Shown: positions 1 through 6,306, counted from the stretch's first letter. The stretch: DNA of 6,517 nt from Nanobdellota archaeon (GCA_020056045.1 JAGVIM010000030.1:1-6517), one strand, 5' to 3'. Program-made: numbers and translations. The notes: generated from the letters alone by a model not told the origin.

Positions 1-341
1 ATTAGTTTATCAATTACTTCTGAATCATGAAGAGTACAATCTCCATTTATTCTTAAAATAACATCTCCTTTAAATTTTTTGACTGCTTGATAAAACCTAT
101 CTAATACATCGTTTTCATTTCCTGCAAATCCATTTATCCCATATTTTTGAGCTTCTTTTAATAAAGATTCATCTTCTTTTTTTTCAGTAGTAGCTAAAAC
201 AACTTCATTAACGAGTTTTGCTCCTTTAACTGCTTCAATTACATACCCAATTGCAGACTTTCCCTTAATTTCCATTAACATCTTATTAGGTAGTCTTGAT
301 GAACCTGTTCTTGCCTGAATAATTGCTAAAACTTTTGCCAT
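1..341 (-). CDS. spsF: SpsF-like cytidylyltransferase / sugar nucleotidyltransferase, N-terminal 113 residues (3' end beyond window)
   Basis: This is the N-terminal part of a nucleotidyltransferase of the SpsF (spore coat polysaccharide / acylneuraminate cytidylyltransferase-like) family; the rest lies off the left edge. The translation opens with the family signature IIQARTGSSRLPNK (residues 7-20), the nucleotide-binding loop at the tip of the first Rossmann strand. It continues with an NDVLDRFYQA segment (77-86) and RINGDC (97-102), which matches the family's R-x-x-GDC metal/nucleotide site. SpsF proteins are thought to transfer a CMP-type nucleotide to a sugar or sugar acid for surface glycans; the substrate is unknown here. 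The ATG at 339-341 is chosen because the signature starts six residues later and an archaeal-type TATA box lies 22 nt upstream. It follows the GNAT-AKR gene after 46 nt and probably joins the same glycan pathway. The family call is secure; the exact reaction is not. Confidence 0.88.
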   Translation of the reverse strand, partial: MAKVLAIIQARTGSSRLPNKMLMEIKGKSAIGYVIEAVKGAKLVNEVVLATTEKKEDESLLKEAQKYGINGFAGNENDVLDRFYQAVKKFKGDVILRINGDCTLHDSEVIDKL

Positions 342-363
342 TTTTAAATAGGGATTAGGGGGA

Positions 364-371
364 TTAAAAAG
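364..371 (-). promoter_or_regulatory. Putative archaeal TATA box for the spsF-like gene
   Basis: On the minus strand the box reads CTTTTTAA, preceded by the A-rich ACAAAA. It ends 22 nt before the ATG at 341, the spacing expected if transcription starts at or very near the start codon (leaderless mRNA). No Shine-Dalgarno sequence is present. The spsF-like gene may thus be transcribed on its own as well as by read-through from the operon upstream. Confidence 0.5.
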
Positions 372-387
372 TTTTGTATTTTTTATT

Positions 388-1803
388 TTATGGCTTTTTC
401 CATAAACTGGGAAAAATAATGCTCTTGTTAATACCCATAAATTTATCTTTCAAATTTTTAATAATTTTACTGGTATTTGTTTCCTTTTCAACAATTTTTA
501 TATCCTGTTCTAGTTGTTCAAGATTGTCAACTCCAAATACAACATAGTCTATATCTAAATTATTATAGGAAAATAATAATGAAGCCTCTACTCTTGAAAA
601 ATTATTTTTTTTAATTATTTCATCAAATTCATCAAGATATTTCTTTGACTCTTCTAAGTGTTTTGGAACTTTTTCCTTATCCATTACAGTAAGACCCTGT
701 AAAAATGCACTTCTTGCAAAAACAGTTACTTTATTTTTCTTACAAATTTTAAAGAAATCAGTTTTATCCATTCTCTGATCAAAAATACTATAGGGTATTT
801 GAATAAAATCAACAGGAAGGTTTGCAGCATATAACGCATCTTTTTCCTCATAAATAGAGACTCCCAAATTATCAATCAGTCCATTCAATTTGCAATTCTT
901 TAATGCCAAAACTATTTTTTCATTATAAATATCGCCAGGAGTATGTAATAAGTATCCATAAAGGCATTTTAGATTTAATCGGTTTAACGATTTATTAATC
1001 TCATTTTCAATTATTTTATTAACTTCATTCTGATCTTCATTTCCAGAAAATAGGTTGGGCATTAGTTTTGAAATTACAAATATTCTATTCTGTAATTTAT
1101 TTTTTTTTATAAATTCTCCAAGAATTTCTTCTGCATTACCATAGGCAGTAGCAGTATCAAATATTTTTATTCCATTTTCAAAAGCATACTTTAAAATTTT
1201 TAAAGATTCTTCCAAAGGAGGCTTTCCATGAGGATTATTTATACCATAGTTTAATCCTAATTGCACTGTTCCAAGACACAATCTTTTTTTCTTATTTACC
1301 ATTATATATCGGTCATATTCTATTTCATTAATTTTTATTTTTTCTTCTTTTACTTTTATAAATCCTGTTTTTTTATAGGCCCTAATTGCAGCAATATTAT
1401 CTGAAGTAACTCCTAGCTCAATTTCATTTAAATTTAATATATAAAATCCATAATTTACAATTAATTCTGTTGCTTCTGTTGCAATACCTTTTCCCCAATA
1501 ATTTTTATCACCTATAATTATTCCCAAATCACAATTTTTATTTTTAAAATTAATTTTTTCTATTTTTATATTTCCAATATGTTTATTATTTTCTTTGTAA
1601 AATATTCCTAAAAAAAGACATTTTGGATCCTGATTTTTTTCTTTTATGTATTTCTTTAATTCCTCTATTGTAGTTTTTTTTGTAACAATATTTTTATTTA
1701 CCTCTGGATCTGATAACCAACTACAATATTCAGAACTGGCATTACTTTCAGTTAAGTTTCTTAAATATATTTTCTCCCCAACTAGTTTTTCATTGATTTT
1801 CAT
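388..1803 (-). CDS. GNAT N-acetyltransferase fused to aldo/keto reductase (bifunctional sugar-modifying enzyme)
   Basis: Two domains are joined almost without a linker. Numbered from the ATG at 1803 (471 residues), residues 1-170 form a RimJ/RimL-type GNAT acetyltransferase: YWGKGIATEA at 102-111 is the acetyl-CoA pyrophosphate loop, followed by N-IAAIRAYKKTGF as in motif B. From residue 174 an aldo/keto reductase begins with LGTVQLG (177-183). It carries DTATAYG with Asp216 and Tyr221, Lys246, and His287 in LLHTPGD, so the full catalytic tetrad is present. An FGVDNLEQL motif near 423-431 resembles the NADP 2'-phosphate site. Likely roles are N-acetylation of an amino sugar and NAD(P)H-dependent reduction or oxidation; the substrate is inferred from context only. 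The start at 1803 lies one base after the hisF stop (TAA-A-ATG), the same junction as hisH-hisF. An in-frame ATG (1812) and GTG (1821) would add 3 or 6 residues, and an AGAGG lies 5 nt before the GTG. Confidence 0.87.
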   Translation of the reverse strand: MKINEKLVGEKIYLRNLTESNASSEYCSWLSDPEVNKNIVTKKTTIEELKKYIKEKNQDPKCLFLGIFYKENNKHIGNIKIEKINFKNKNCDLGIIIGDKNYWGKGIATEATELIVNYGFYILNLNEIELGVTSDNIAAIRAYKKTGFIKVKEEKIKINEIEYDRYIMVNKKKRLCLGTVQLGLNYGINNPHGKPPLEESLKILKYAFENGIKIFDTATAYGNAEEILGEFIKKNKLQNRIFVISKLMPNLFSGNEDQNEVNKIIENEINKSLNRLNLKCLYGYLLHTPGDIYNEKIVLALKNCKLNGLIDNLGVSIYEEKDALYAANLPVDFIQIPYSIFDQRMDKTDFFKICKKNKVTVFARSAFLQGLTVMDKEKVPKHLEESKKYLDEFDEIIKKNNFSRVEASLLFSYNNLDIDYVVFGVDNLEQLEQDIKIVEKETNTSKIIKNLKDKFMGINKSIIFPSLWKKP

Positions 1804-1804
1804 T

Positions 1805-2563
1805 TTATACATGCCTAACACTAAGTCCTCTTTCTTTCATAAAAGATCTTGTTTTTATTAAATTTTGGTCTGTAAAATGAAATAGGCTACCTGCTGCAAC
1901 AGCTGAAGCTTGTCCAATATTTATTGCATCAGCAAAATCTTGCAAGGTCCCAGCACCCCCACAGGCAATTACTGGGATATTTACAGAATTTGCAATTTTT
2001 TTTATAGTTTCAATATCATAGCCATTCATCATACCATCCCTATCAATACAATTTATTAAAATTTCCCCTGCACCTAATTTTTCAACTTCTTTTGCCCATT
2101 CGACAGGATCTAAATTAGTCTGTTTTTTACCTCCATGAGTAAAAACAAGATTTTTTCCATCAACATTTTTATAATCAATAGAAACAACAATATTTGCACT
2201 ACCAAATTTTTTAGAAGCTTCCTTTATAAATTCAGGATTTTCAACAGCTGCACTATTAATTGAAATTTTATCTGCTCCTGCGTTTAATAGTGTTTTAATG
2301 TCTTCTATTGTTTTTACTCCCCCTCCAACAGTCAGTGGCATAAAACATTCTTCTGAAACTCTATCTATTATTTGAATTAGATTTTTTCTTTCTTCAATTG
2401 AAGCAAGAATATCAAGAAAAACAAGTTCATCTGCCCACTGTGCATCATATATTTTTGCAGCAGTTATTGGATTTCCAACATCCCTATATTTATCAAACTG
2501 CTTTGTTTTTATCATTCTGCCATTTTTTAATAATAATACTGGAATTAATCTTTTCTTTAACAT
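1805..2563 (-). CDS. hisF: HisF2/AglZ-type acetamidino modification protein (HisF paralogue, ammonia-channel subunit)
   Basis: This 252-residue (beta/alpha)8 barrel aligns with HisF without register shift. The ammonia-channel gate residues Arg5, Glu46, Lys99 and Glu167 are all present, as are Lys19, Asp98, Asp130 and the phosphate-site Asp176-Gly177. Catalytic Asp11 of true HisF is replaced by leucine (PVLLLKNGRMIKT, 8-20). Loss of Asp11 with the LLLKN...KT signature marks the WbpI/WbuZ/AglZ paralogues, which pass ammonia to a sugar amidotransferase and do not cyclise PRFAR in histidine synthesis. The gene sits one base after the hisH stop (TAA-A-ATG) and one base before the next ATG, suggesting coupled translation and a fixed stoichiometry with HisH. 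No other histidine genes are in the window. Many annotation pipelines would name it imidazole glycerol phosphate synthase subunit HisF. Confidence in the paralogue assignment is high; the sugar substrate is not determined. Confidence 0.93.
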   Translation of the reverse strand: MLKKRLIPVLLLKNGRMIKTKQFDKYRDVGNPITAAKIYDAQWADELVFLDILASIEERKNLIQIIDRVSEECFMPLTVGGGVKTIEDIKTLLNAGADKISINSAAVENPEFIKEASKKFGSANIVVSIDYKNVDGKNLVFTHGGKKQTNLDPVEWAKEVEKLGAGEILINCIDRDGMMNGYDIETIKKIANSVNIPVIACGGAGTLQDFADAINIGQASAVAAGSLFHFTDQNLIKTRSFMKERGLSVRHV

Positions 2564-2564
2564 T

Positions 2565-3179
2565 TTAAGGTTTCCATTTAATAAAGTTCTCCATGAACTT
2601 CATTCCATTTATTTGACTTTTTTCAGGATGAAATTGAGTTGCAAAAATATTTCCTTTTTGAATTGCACAGACAAATTCTTTATCATAATTACAGGTTGCA
2701 ACAATACATTCATCACTTTCAGGAATAAAATAATATGAATGAACAAAATAAAAATTCTTATCCTTAGTCATTCCATTAAATAAAGGCGTTTCTTTTTTTA
2801 TTATAATATCATCCCATCCAACATGAGGAACTTTAAACTCTTTTTTAAGTTTCAATCTTTTAACTTCTCCTGGAATAAAATTTAAACCTTTATTTTCTCT
2901 TCCCTCATTACCTTTTGTTGCAAGTAATTGCATACCTAAACAAATTCCTAAAAATGGTTTTTTCTTTTCTAAAACTTCTTTTCTTAAAATTTCTATCAAA
3001 CCAAGTTTTTCCAGATTTCCTATACCTTCGTCAAATGATCCAACTCCTGGAAGAATTATTCTTTCTGCTTTTTCAATATCTTCTTTTTTATTAGATATTA
3101 TTACCTCTGCACCAATTACTTCAAGAATATTTTTTACTGACTTCAGGTTACTTATACCATAATCAATTATAACAATCAT
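2565..3179 (-). CDS. hisH: HisH-type glutamine amidotransferase (class I glutaminase) of the acetamidino cassette
   Basis: A 204-residue class I (triad) glutaminase that hydrolyses glutamine and delivers ammonia to its HisF-like partner. The catalytic triad is visible: Cys80 in GICLGMQ, and His184 and Glu186 in QFHPEKS. The oxyanion-strand motif PGVG is at 44-47 and a PHVGW segment at 118-122 matches the interface loop (PxMGW in many HisH). Length is normal for HisH. It lies between the sugar amidotransferase and the hisF paralogue, the arrangement of the WbpG-HisH2-HisF2 (P. aeruginosa) and WbuX-Y-Z sets. The start at 3179 is supported by MIVIIDYGISNL, the usual first strand, and by an AGGA 7 nt upstream. 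No TATA-like box at the leaderless spacing is clear, so it is probably an internal operon gene. A role in histidine synthesis is less likely given the partner. Confidence 0.93.
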   Translation of the reverse strand: MIVIIDYGISNLKSVKNILEVIGAEVIISNKKEDIEKAERIILPGVGSFDEGIGNLEKLGLIEILRKEVLEKKKPFLGICLGMQLLATKGNEGRENKGLNFIPGEVKRLKLKKEFKVPHVGWDDIIIKKETPLFNGMTKDKNFYFVHSYYFIPESDECIVATCNYDKEFVCAIQKGNIFATQFHPEKSQINGMKFMENFIKWKP

Positions 3180-3186
3180 TTTAAAT

Positions 3187-3190
3187 TCCT
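3187..3190 (-). promoter_or_regulatory. Shine-Dalgarno-like AGGA before the hisH-type gene
   Basis: AGGA on the minus strand lies 7 nt before the ATG at 3179, inside the 26-nt gap after the amidotransferase stop. It contrasts with the first genes of transcription units here, which lack such a motif, and fits an internal operon gene that needs ribosome binding on a leadered message. Confidence 0.45.
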
Positions 3191-3205
3191 ATTTAGACAA
3201 AATTA

Positions 3206-4351
3206 TTACTTTGTTTTGTCCCATAAATCTTGATCAGGAAGTTTTTCTCCCCTTTTAATATCTTCTGAATCAAATTTATGCGGAGCAATTACATGAGATA
3301 GGGCTATTTCCATAAATTCTTCTTCAGTTAAATCAAGGTAGTTAAGGAAAACATCTAAACTTGCAGGTCTTTTTCCCTCATATTTTTTTATCATTTCAAG
3401 AGCTTGTTCTTTTGTTACTCTTTTATTTCTTAAGTCAATACTCATAAGATGGCTTGTTCTAGAAAAACCTCTTTTTATAAATTTTAAATAATCTCTTATT
3501 CCCTGAAACATACATTCAATTTTTTCATAATCATATCCAGGCGGAACTCCTTCCACTATATTTCCTTCCCATTCAAGTTCTTTTTTAATTAATTCAGATT
3601 GTTTTTTCACATCCCAAGGAATATAACTTCCAAGACAAACAGATCTATAATTTATTGCCTTAAGATCCTTAAGCTTTGGATAAGTAAATGGTTTTAGATC
3701 TCTTTCAGTAATAGTACCATCCAAAAATCCAATCATATCTTGGGCAGTTATTCCAAGATTTCCCCACATATTAAATCTTTTCTCATCAACTTCTTCGTTA
3801 TCATCATAGGTATAATAAGAAGTATATTCTGCAGATGGTTCTCCCCAGATTATTAAAGGTACTTTAAAGTTTATTGCTACTTGCATTGGAAAAGAACATA
3901 TCCCTGTATGACAATGCCAGCAAAAATCTCCTTTTCTTTTTAATGATTCTAGCATTAATTTTTTAACAACATGCCAATTTGGTCTAAAATGTAAATAATC
4001 AACACCTAATTTTTTCATTGTTCTTTCTGTATTTTGTTTTAATTTAGGTCTTAAAAAACCATGATCAAAACAAACAACAAGAGGTTTTAATCCAAATTCC
4101 TTAACAAGAGAATATAAAGTATAGGTGCTATCTTTGCCTCCACTATATGGAACAATGCAGTCATAATCATATTTTCCTTTATATTGGTTTATTAATTCTA
4201 TAAATTGTTCTTTTTTCTTACTCCAATCAATTCTTTCTTTTTTGTTTTCTTGTTGTCTACAAACATTACAAACTCCATCATTATCAAAAGTTATTGTTTC
4301 TTGAGTTTCGGGAAGTAGGCAATTATTACATCTTTTTAAGGATTCTTTCAT
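3206..4351 (-). CDS. N-acetyl sugar amidotransferase (WbpG/PseA/WbuX family)
   Basis: This 381-residue protein belongs to the PP-loop ATP-pyrophosphatase family of N-acetyl sugar amidotransferases. Such enzymes adenylate the acetamido group of a sugar and replace the oxygen with ammonia, giving an acetamidino group as in Pse5Ac7Am (PseA) or ManNAc3NAmA (WbpG). An N-terminal zinc ribbon is formed by Cys8/Cys11 and Cys28/Cys31. The PP-loop SGGKDS is at 70-75 in VPYSGGKDSTYTL. A second CxxC (Cys144/Cys147, FCWHCHTG) follows, then WGEPSAEY at 169-176, both typical of the family. It heads the operon: hisH follows after 26 nt, then hisF, which supply ammonia. The ATG at 4351 is supported by MKESLKRCNNCLLPET just before the zinc ribbon and by a TATA-like box 21 nt upstream. 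The exact sugar cannot be told from sequence. Confidence 0.93.
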   Translation of the reverse strand: MKESLKRCNNCLLPETQETITFDNDGVCNVCRQQENKKERIDWSKKKEQFIELINQYKGKYDYDCIVPYSGGKDSTYTLYSLVKEFGLKPLVVCFDHGFLRPKLKQNTERTMKKLGVDYLHFRPNWHVVKKLMLESLKRKGDFCWHCHTGICSFPMQVAINFKVPLIIWGEPSAEYTSYYTYDDNEEVDEKRFNMWGNLGITAQDMIGFLDGTITERDLKPFTYPKLKDLKAINYRSVCLGSYIPWDVKKQSELIKKELEWEGNIVEGVPPGYDYEKIECMFQGIRDYLKFIKRGFSRTSHLMSIDLRNKRVTKEQALEMIKKYEGKRPASLDVFLNYLDLTEEEFMEIALSHVIAPHKFDSEDIKRGEKLPDQDLWDKTK

Positions 4352-4372
4352 AAAACCTATATAGAAAGACTG

Positions 4373-4380
4373 TTTTTAAG
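4373..4380 (-). promoter_or_regulatory. Putative archaeal BRE/TATA promoter of the acetamidino operon
   Basis: On the minus strand GAAAAG (BRE-like, 4381-4386) is followed by CTTAAAAA, which ends 21 nt before the ATG at 4351. The start codon would therefore be near the expected transcription start, giving a leaderless message for the operon that runs at least to 388. No ribosome-binding motif lies between. Confidence 0.55.
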
Positions 4381-4400
4381 CTTTTCTTTGATATAAGACC

Positions 4401-5423
4401 CTATTCATGTTTAACAGATCTAAATGTTGGAACAATTTCATACTTATGTTTTGTATCACTAAGTGCTTCAGGATCTAAGATCGCTCGAGATATTGCTTCT
4501 TTAATTTTTGCATCACTTTCTTCAGAATCTAAAAATGGACTTATTAGTTGTTTTACTAATACAGGAACATGATTTTGTATAAATACTTGGAAGTCTACTT
4601 GTTGAAGTGAAGTTCCAATTTGAGTTGTTGTAAATCCCTGTTCTCTTGTAGTTTCTCTAACTTTTTCAAAATCATATTTAGGCTTTGATAAAGAAGTATA
4701 ATCTGGTAAATCAAATCCTCCTCTTAAACAAACATCTTCCAAAACTTTTGCTAAAAATCCATTGTATCTAAATCCATACTTTTCTACAGGAAATCTAGAA
4801 TCATTATAAAAATGTGAAGCACTATTCCAAACAATTTCTGCGCCAGGTCTTAGAACTTGTGCAATTTTTCCAAATGATTTTGATAATTCTGTCCAATGCA
4901 TTACTTGATTTGCAATAGCTCCATCCATACTTTCAGAATTAATCTCTAAACACTCTTGAACATCTCCTTGTAACAATTCTACCCTATCTTTATATTGTAG
5001 CGATTCTGCTCTAAATTCTTCCCAATAGTCTAATAATTTTTTATCAGTTACATAGGAAAGCAAATCAGTTCCCTCAGCTTTATGAAATTTATATTTGGCA
5101 ACAAGAAGCATTCCTGAAGAGAGCTCTAGTCCTGTAACTCTTTGAGATTTATTCTGAGCAAGTAATTCTAGTGTAGCAATTCCTGTTCCAGATCCAACAT
5201 CAAGAACTCTTCCTTTTCCAACAGGATTTAAATTTTGTATTAGTTTTTCTGCATTATATCTATATGCGCTAACTAATCTTGGAAAGTTTCCATCTGTAGC
5301 AATGACTGGATAATTTGCTTCATAAATGTCATATAAAATACCTTTGTCTAGATCTCCTGAATAAGGATTACCATTATCTTTATTTCCAGTAAATGCTCCT
5401 GATCCTAATTTAGAATCTTTCAT
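4401..5423 (-). CDS. Class I SAM-dependent methyltransferase, substrate unknown
   Basis: A 340-residue soluble methyltransferase. The SAM-binding motif I is clear: RVLDVGSGTGIATLELL at 72-88, with the acidic residue Glu100 ending strand 2 (VTGLELSSGM). An LLQGDV at 150-155 supplies the Asp154 usually near the adenine, and the strand-4 segment GAIANQVMHW (168-177) resembles methyltransferase type 11/25 proteins. About 45 residues precede the Rossmann core and about 140 follow, so it is longer than minimal members and may have a substrate-binding cap. It has its own putative promoter and is separated from both neighbours by about 50 nt. By eye its codon and residue use is less AT/Lys-biased and richer in Gln than the flanking genes, which could mean different origin or expression. 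Acting on the same glycan is possible but not shown. Start ATG at 5423 is supported by promoter spacing. Confidence 0.85.
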   Translation of the reverse strand: MKDSKLGSGAFTGNKDNGNPYSGDLDKGILYDIYEANYPVIATDGNFPRLVSAYRYNAEKLIQNLNPVGKGRVLDVGSGTGIATLELLAQNKSQRVTGLELSSGMLLVAKYKFHKAEGTDLLSYVTDKKLLDYWEEFRAESLQYKDRVELLQGDVQECLEINSESMDGAIANQVMHWTELSKSFGKIAQVLRPGAEIVWNSASHFYNDSRFPVEKYGFRYNGFLAKVLEDVCLRGGFDLPDYTSLSKPKYDFEKVRETTREQGFTTTQIGTSLQQVDFQVFIQNHVPVLVKQLISPFLDSEESDAKIKEAISRAILDPEALSDTKHKYEIVPTFRSVKHE

Positions 5424-5444
5424 TTTTTAAGAATTATAAGCCCC

Positions 5445-5452
5445 TTTTTAAA
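5445..5452 (-). promoter_or_regulatory. Putative archaeal TATA box for the methyltransferase gene
   Basis: The minus strand reads TTTAAAAA followed by GGGG, ending 21 nt before the ATG at 5423. The spacing equals that before the amidotransferase gene and again suggests a leaderless transcript. There is no Shine-Dalgarno motif next to the start. Confidence 0.55.
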
Positions 5453-5473
5453 TATTCTGATATTCTTAAGTTA

Positions 5474-6079
5474 TTAAATAGAATTCTTCTTTAATTGCTC
5501 TAATCTTGTTTTAAACTCTTTAGGATTCTTATTATATCTCCCATGTTTTTCAAATAATATTTTTAGCAGCGCTTTATCCCCCAATGGCTTACTTCCAAAT
5601 GTTTTAATAAACAACTCTTTACTTTTTTCTTCATCTTTTTTTATTTTATTCAGTTCTTCAGAATTAATACTGGATTTTACTCCGATAAAATCAATTTTAT
5701 ACTTTTTATCAAAAATTGTATTGGCAAGTATCTTTAATCTTTCTATATGGTAATCACTTGAAATAATAACTACCTTAAAACATTTTTTTATTTCCAAAAT
5801 TCCAATCTTACAAAATAATAACTGACCAACACTTTCAAGTGATATTTCTTCTTTGATTATGTCTTCTTCTTTAACTCCTTTTTCAATAGCATATTTTTTC
5901 ATAGCTTGGGCAAGTGATATTCCAAAAAGCTCTTTATAATTTCCAGAAACAATTATTTTTTTAAGTTTGCCTGAAAAATACAATCCCATCCCATTTTCTA
6001 GTCTTTCTTTAGTTTGGTCACTGAGTGATTTATCTTTTTTTAGTTCATGAGCAAGGACTATACAGCAGTCATATTCCAT
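5474..6079 (-). CDS. YdcF/DUF218-like protein
   Basis: A 201-residue protein that looks like a YdcF/DUF218 domain with Rossmann-like topology. The features in order are: a first strand YDCCIVLAH (3-11), where family members have a D-x-IVVLG strand; Arg26 in the helix KERLENGMGLYFSG, as in the R-x-x-x-A-x-x-LY pattern; IIVSG at 42-46; IEKGVKEEDIIKEEIS (65-80), resembling the GV-x-x-x-x-I-x-x-E segment; and VVIISSDYHIERL at 103-115, matching the V-T-S-x-x-H-x-x-R motif (His111, Arg114). The usual S-x-N-T-x-E-N motif is altered to SLESVGQ (80-86). No signal peptide or membrane segment is seen, unlike ElyC/SanA relatives of the envelope. Function in this family is poorly known, and some members bind nucleotides or SAM. 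The Lys-rich C-terminal third (about 140-201) is less typical. It is the first gene of its unit. Confidence 0.75.
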   Translation of the reverse strand: MEYDCCIVLAHELKKDKSLSDQTKERLENGMGLYFSGKLKKIIVSGNYKELFGISLAQAMKKYAIEKGVKEEDIIKEEISLESVGQLLFCKIGILEIKKCFKVVIISSDYHIERLKILANTIFDKKYKIDFIGVKSSINSEELNKIKKDEEKSKELFIKTFGSKPLGDKALLKILFEKHGRYNKNPKEFKTRLEQLKKNSI

Positions 6080-6100
6080 AATGAATCAATATTAATCTTA

Positions 6101-6108
6101 TTTAATAA
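6101..6108 (-). promoter_or_regulatory. Candidate archaeal TATA box for the YdcF-like gene
   Basis: The minus strand reads TTATTAAA (part of TTATTAAATA), ending 21 nt before the ATG at 6079, the same distance as for the other transcription units. The surrounding sequence is very AT-rich, so a chance match is more likely here than in the other three cases. Confidence 0.35.
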
Positions 6109-6152
6109 TTTATCTAAGATTTGTACTAGCTTATCTTTATGAATCTCCTATG

Positions 6153-6183
6153 AAAATTATTTGACATTCGTAAAAATAATTTT
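6153..6183. repeat. AT-only perfect inverted repeat (10-bp arms, 11-nt loop)
   Basis: AAAATTATTT (6153-6162) is the exact reverse complement of AAATAATTTT (6174-6183). All arm bases are A or T, so it is a weak hairpin and could be chance in this composition. A second pair, TTGACAT (6161-6167) and ATGTCAA (6195-6201), overlaps it and could be an operator-like palindrome with a wide spacer. Confidence 0.4.
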
Positions 6184-6243
6184 TCTTTATTGATATGTCA
6201 AGAACTCTGGGATAACCTAAAGTGTGTTGAATTCTTGATCAGA

Positions 6244-6306
6244 CAGAAAATTTTCATTGTGTATCTCTAAGTTAAAACAACAGAGGGTTACAATGATAAT
6301 TTTCTG
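6244..6306. repeat. Long inverted repeat, 17-nt arms with one mismatch, 29-nt loop
   Basis: CAGAAAATTTTCATTGT (6244-6260) is the reverse complement of ACAATGATAATTTTCTG (6290-6306) at 16 of 17 positions. Inside the loop CTCT (6265-6268) can pair with AGAG (6282-6285), extending the hairpin. Arms of this length are unlikely by chance in 400 bases, even when AT-rich. It may be a hairpin of a mobile-element end, a protein-binding palindrome or part of a non-coding RNA. It is not followed by a T-run, so it is not a typical terminator. Confidence 0.65.

Noticed and set aside
1646..1861. Plus-strand open frame of 71 codons
   Set aside because: It lies opposite the start of the GNAT domain and end of hisF, has a hydrophobic, Phe/Ser-rich translation typical of the antisense of AT-rich genes, and has no start signals.
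1805..3179. hisH and hisF as genuine histidine biosynthesis genes
   Set aside because: HisF lacks Asp11, carries the paralogue LLLKN signature, and is bound in an operon with a sugar amidotransferase; no other his gene is present.
6173..6201. Bacterial sigma70-like promoter on the minus strand (TTGACA, 17 nt, TATTTT)
   Set aside because: The match is good, but it is more than 90 nt from the YdcF ATG, the other promoters look archaeal, and such matches are common in AT-rich DNA.
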